This document shows positions 43,412 to 46,414 of a stretch of 46,414 nt of DNA, piece after piece. How positions within the stretch are numbered: position 1 is the first letter of the stretch; each line of letters starts with the position of its first letter. The stretch spans positions 1 to 46,414 of the forward strand of contig CALVCB010000009.1 in NCBI GenBank assembly GCA_944325965.1. Direction: 5' to 3'. The DNA is from an uncultured Bacteroidales bacterium (GTDB taxonomy: Bacteria; Bacteroidota; Bacteroidia; Bacteroidales; UBA932). A model generated the notes under the pieces. That model ran no database searches. It was not told the DNA's origin and saw nothing but the letters and a program-made list of their open reading frames with translations. The position numbers and the translations under genes are program-made.

Positions 43412-44734
43412 ATGAGAAGATACACAATATGGATTGCCGCAGCGATGGCAGCCGCATCCTGCGAGCCGTCCCATCTTAACGACAACATGTATGAGCCGGC
43501 CGTATATTTTGTCAACGGCGGGCTGACCAGGGAGACTATCTATTCCGTCGAAGGCAGCCATACCGTACAGGTGCATGCATACTGCGGCGGGATTGAGAGC
43601 ATTGATCCTGAAGTCGTGGTCGAGGTGGACAGGTCTGCGCTCGATACCTATAATATAAATACCGGAGAAAGCCTTGAATTCCTTCCGGAGTCATGCTATA
43701 CCATAGAATCCGCACCGAAGAAAATGAGCGGCAACAGGGTCACGTTCGACATTGTGTTCGACTGCCAGAAGCTTGAAGAGCTTTCACAGCAGGATGACTT
43801 TTCCGATCTGGAGGGCTACGCAGTACCTGTTATGCTGCGCAGTCTTACGGAAGGGGTCATGGTAGTCGGTGATGCCGACCTCTGCTCCGCAGTCATAATC
43901 CCCGATATGGAAATGATGGGATTTACATTCGAGCAGGCCGGCGTCAAAAGCGTGGACCTTACGGAATTCTCAGATGCAGACGGGTTCCTTACATACGAAT
44001 ACCGCCTGTCCACTCCGGTGGAGAACCATTGGGACAACCCAGTCAGGTTCATCTTCCCGGCAGAATCCCCGGACGCGGAATACGGTCCGCTGCCTGAAGG
44101 CTCATACACTGTTACGCAATCGGCGGAACAGTTCACAGACGGTGTGTCCGAGATTATCTTTACGGTGAAGATTGACAAGGACGCCGCGACGGCTTTCAAC
44201 TATTCGCTTGTCGCGCAGGTCGAGTCTGGAGGCAGTTTCGTGATGCTCGGAGACGGGACATCGGTACTCAATCTCACCAACAGGTACACCTATGACCAGT
44301 CTGCCATCACTGCCATCGCGGACACATATGTACAGGGCAGGGGTGCCGACCTGACACTGGACGGCGACCTCAGTACCCTGTGGGAGTGTGCCTACAACAC
44401 GAGTTCGACACATGTCGGTCTCCGCCAGATGCCGTACACACTGACATATACCCTTGAAGAACCGGTGATGCTCTATGACATCAGGCTTGACAAGCGTTCG
44501 GACCGGTATGTCACTGACCTGAAAGCTGGATATTTTGAAGCCTCACTTGACGGGGAGGCATACACCAGGGTCATAGACGTTGACTACGGTTCCTCTACCC
44601 AGGCTTCCTGGATCCATTCCCTGACGGAGCCTATGGAGGCAAAATACGTGAGATTTGTTGCCACGGAGTCAAACCGCAGGTCCGGCAATTATCCGCTTGC
44701 GTCGATTGCAGAAATGAATTTCTATTACAGGTAA
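43412..44734 (+). CDS. Surface lipoprotein with DUF1735-like and discoidin-like domains
   Basis: Predicted surface glycan-binding protein of 440 residues. Starting at Met 43412 (MRRYTIWIAAAMAAASC) the lipobox Cys is residue 17; an upstream ATG at 43391 adds 7 residues. An N-terminal Ig-like DUF1735 region (YFVNGGLTRETIYSVEGSHTVQVHAYCGG) is followed by a second similar region and a C-terminal F5/8 type C domain (ITAIADTYVQGRGADLTLDGDLSTLWECAY, EAKYVRFVATESNRR). Such proteins often follow SusD and assist ligand capture. The gap to susD is 30 bases, so it is in the same transcript. Confidence 0.83.
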   Translation: MRRYTIWIAAAMAAASCEPSHLNDNMYEPAVYFVNGGLTRETIYSVEGSHTVQVHAYCGGIESIDPEVVVEVDRSALDTYNINTGESLEFLPESCYTIESAPKKMSGNRVTFDIVFDCQKLEELSQQDDFSDLEGYAVPVMLRSLTEGVMVVGDADLCSAVIIPDMEMMGFTFEQAGVKSVDLTEFSDADGFLTYEYRLSTPVENHWDNPVRFIFPAESPDAEYGPLPEGSYTVTQSAEQFTDGVSEIIFTVKIDKDAATAFNYSLVAQVESGGSFVMLGDGTSVLNLTNRYTYDQSAITAIADTYVQGRGADLTLDGDLSTLWECAYNTSSTHVGLRQMPYTLTYTLEEPVMLYDIRLDKRSDRYVTDLKAGYFEASLDGEAYTRVIDVDYGSSTQASWIHSLTEPMEAKYVRFVATESNRRSGNYPLASIAEMNFYYR

Positions 44735-44748
44735 TTTTTTCGGAAAAA

Positions 44749-46164
44749 ATGTATAAGACAGAATCTGAAACATACAGGGCCCGCCGGATTTTTACTCCGG
44801 TGGCCTTGCTCCTTGTCCTGCTCTCTTGCAGCTCATGCAAGGAGTCAATATATGAATCCGTGCCATATCAGCCGCTTGAAAGGGGGGATGTGGTATCGAT
44901 AGCTTCCCCGTCCGGTTCGCTTTGGGTAAAGGAGGGCGGGATACTTTCGCCCTCGCCAGTTCTTGAATATGGGAACGGAGATAAGGTCAAGGCCCTCTCT
45001 TCGGACATCGTATGGACTACAGAAGACCTGCAGGTTGCCGTGACTTCCGGAGCCGGGATAGAGGGTGTCTCCTCCGGCAGCACCGTTGTGACCGCGGCAG
45101 CAGGGGAGTGTACGCGCGATTTCACACTTACGGTAAAGGACGGGAGTTCCACTACAGGTATCACTGCAGCCCTGACACAGGACCATGTGTACAGCATGGG
45201 GCATTATCTGGACAGGAATTCTGTGATACAGGGGTTTGACATTACGGAAAAAGGAGATCTGTATTACCTGCAGATAGCAGGTACGGATTACCACAATCTT
45301 GCCCTGATACGCACCAGCCCCAACAAGAGCGGTCATATAGACGACAATGAGAATGTCATGTATTTCAAATATTTCGGGCACGGTACCAACTTCGCTGTGG
45401 AGGAGGCTGCCGACGGGGACTACATATGGATAGGAAGCTACGGCTCAAAGAATTCATCCGGAGAGTACTGGGACAGCCAGACAATCGCCAGAGTGAAATA
45501 CGAGGCCGGCAGGACAGTCACTCCTGAAATGTGTGATACCCATTTCTATATAGGAGCCAAGACGGAGATACATCCTGCACTGGATATAGAGGACGGTATC
45601 CTTGCGGTATACTATCCTTCCGGGGACGGTTCCAGATGCATACGTCTCTACAGTTTGGACGATGCCATGGCACTCAGTCCTGCAACTGTCACCCTGCAGT
45701 CCATATCCTATGGCGGGGACAGGAGCGGGGACCCGGAAATGACATCCTCCCCGGAAGTGCAGGTAAAGGACCTAAGGATGTTGACTTCCCTGGCTGAAAT
45801 CAGGTTCCAGGGTCATGATGCGGCTTCTGGACCGGATGAGATTTCTTACTATGACTGGCAGGGATTCGATGTGGCCGACGGCCTCATATATTGGCTGGAA
45901 GGGGAAGGCAGCACTTCTGGCAGCATTGCATACCTGACGGTATTCAACTGCTATGGAGACATAGTGGAGGACAGGACCGGAGTCGCGGCTGCCTCCGATG
46001 CTGATGCGGCAGCTTCCATCGGCATCACTTCTACCGGCTTCATGGAAGCGGAGGGCATCAAGATACGTGACGGACATCTTTATATAGGATTTGCATCGAG
46101 GGATGCTGTCAATGACGGTGACCGCCGGCGTGCAAATGTCCTGTGTTATGACCAGGCCAGATGA
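44749..46164 (+). CDS. Lipoprotein with Ig-like and helveticin J/TagC-like propeller domains
   Basis: Predicted surface lipoprotein of 471 residues, last gene of the SusCD locus, 14 bases after the previous one. The lipobox is LLSC, with Cys27 (or Cys30) acylated. Residues of about 45-130 look like a bacterial Ig-like domain (VWTTEDLQVAVTSGAGIEGVSSG, CTRDFTLTVKDG). The rest resembles the P68 receptor-binding protein/TagC-like beta-propeller family, which includes helveticin J. Matching elements are IQGFDITEKGDLYYLQ, VMYFKYFGHGTNFAVEEA, GDYIWIGSYGS, IARVKYEAG, ILAVYYPSGDGSRCIRLYSLDDA, WQGFDVADGLIYWLEGEGS, and EAEGIKIRDGHLYIGFASRD. In known members the propeller is tied to glycopolymer or cell-surface binding. 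Here I infer a ligand-binding role; no catalytic residues are identified. The family call is from remembered patterns, not a search. Confidence 0.68.
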   Translation: MYKTESETYRARRIFTPVALLLVLLSCSSCKESIYESVPYQPLERGDVVSIASPSGSLWVKEGGILSPSPVLEYGNGDKVKALSSDIVWTTEDLQVAVTSGAGIEGVSSGSTVVTAAAGECTRDFTLTVKDGSSTTGITAALTQDHVYSMGHYLDRNSVIQGFDITEKGDLYYLQIAGTDYHNLALIRTSPNKSGHIDDNENVMYFKYFGHGTNFAVEEAADGDYIWIGSYGSKNSSGEYWDSQTIARVKYEAGRTVTPEMCDTHFYIGAKTEIHPALDIEDGILAVYYPSGDGSRCIRLYSLDDAMALSPATVTLQSISYGGDRSGDPEMTSSPEVQVKDLRMLTSLAEIRFQGHDAASGPDEISYYDWQGFDVADGLIYWLEGEGSTSGSIAYLTVFNCYGDIVEDRTGVAAASDADAAASIGITSTGFMEAEGIKIRDGHLYIGFASRDAVNDGDRRRANVLCYDQAR

Positions 46165-46298
46165 CTATGGAAGACCTGCAAGTTTTTTCAAAAAAAAATT
46201 ATACAGATGCATATTTTGTAAATGCCATATCCTGAGGTATTTGTGATGTTAATGCAGATTGTGTCCTTCCAAAAGAGGTAAAAAAAAGCTGTAAAAAA
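46165..46298. other. AT-rich spacer before the rRNA-type promoter
   Basis: No gene. Long A and T runs, including TTTTTTC followed by nine A at 46184-46199, could serve as an upstream activating element for the promoter that follows. No GC-rich terminator for the preceding operon is evident. Confidence 0.4.
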
Positions 46299-46329
46299 TT
46301 TGGAGGTAAAGAAAAAAGTAGTACCTTTG
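46299..46329 (+). promoter_or_regulatory. Strong promoter, probably of an rRNA operon
   Basis: TTTG (46299-46302), 19 bases, then TACCTTTG (46322-46329): a full consensus match, preceded by A-rich sequence. The start site is near 46335. Confidence 0.75.
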
Positions 46330-46334
46330 CAATC

Positions 46335-46414
46335 CCATTCGGGAAATGAGGTTGAGAGAGCGATTCGGGGAGTGGTTTTCCGGGGGAGATCAGAAGATCA
46401 TTGACAAGACTGGA
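46335..46414 (+). other. Probable rRNA operon leader
   Basis: The leader ends in GATCATTGACAAGACTGG (from 46396), which resembles the boxA-like antitermination sequence found upstream of 16S rRNA in Bacteroidota. No 16S sequence is reached within the window, so the assignment is an inference from the promoter and leader. Confidence 0.55.

Overview
The window is a chromosomal segment of a Bacteroidales-type gut bacterium (phylum Bacteroidota), at roughly 50% GC. Three things point there: SusC/SusD pairs with an ECF sigma/FecR regulator, Bacteroidota promoters of the TTTG-N19/20-TAnnTTTG type in front of many genes, and an almost complete lack of Shine-Dalgarno sites except at rpsU and rpmA. 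I see no mobile elements, CRISPR arrays or tRNAs.

Layout. 1-2392 (minus): start of a Na+-translocating NADH:quinone reductase operon (nqrA, partial nqrB). 2535-7979 (minus): a SusC/SusD pair with its promoter and a strong terminator; the SusC reading frame is broken near an 8-G tract just after its signal peptide. 8190-13904 (plus): UvrD/PcrA helicase, a DUF4493/DUF6359-like lipoprotein, a small outer-membrane barrel and a PLP aminotransferase. 13908-16430 (minus): a GH84 hexosaminidase with a discoidin-like domain. 16574-17291 (plus): aquaporin Z. 17297-18310 (minus): an M28-like peptidase lacking the usual Glu-Glu pair. 18411-21303 (plus): a TPR protein overlapping a YycJ-like metallo-hydrolase. 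21438-23574 (minus): ATPase, class III sirtuin and rpsU. 23965-29745 (plus): rplU-rpmA, serS, ruvC and an outer-membrane receptor. 29750-32869 (minus): polyprenol-phosphate mannosyltransferase, dihydroorotase and an EamA transporter. 33030-36275 (minus): a tricorn-like S41 protease. 36445-46164 (plus): ECF sigma, FecR anti-sigma, STN-containing SusC, SusD, a DUF1735/discoidin lipoprotein and a lipoprotein with a helveticin J/TagC-like propeller. The last 120 bases look like the promoter and leader of a ribosomal RNA operon whose genes lie beyond the window.

How they work together. The right-hand locus reads as a self-contained glycan-sensing and uptake system. Ligand-loaded SusC would signal through its STN domain to FecR, releasing the sigma factor, while SusD and two surface lipoproteins capture the ligand. 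It encodes no glycosidase, so the substrate must be pre-digested or cut by enzymes encoded elsewhere. The left SusCD pair lacks an STN domain and a local regulator; slippage at its G-tract could switch it on and off, although a sequencing error is not excluded. The most unusual points are this SusC start region with its perfect hairpin, the propeller lipoprotein, the Shine-Dalgarno site of rpsU in a genome that otherwise avoids them, and a repeated promoter whose spacer is conserved as well as its boxes.
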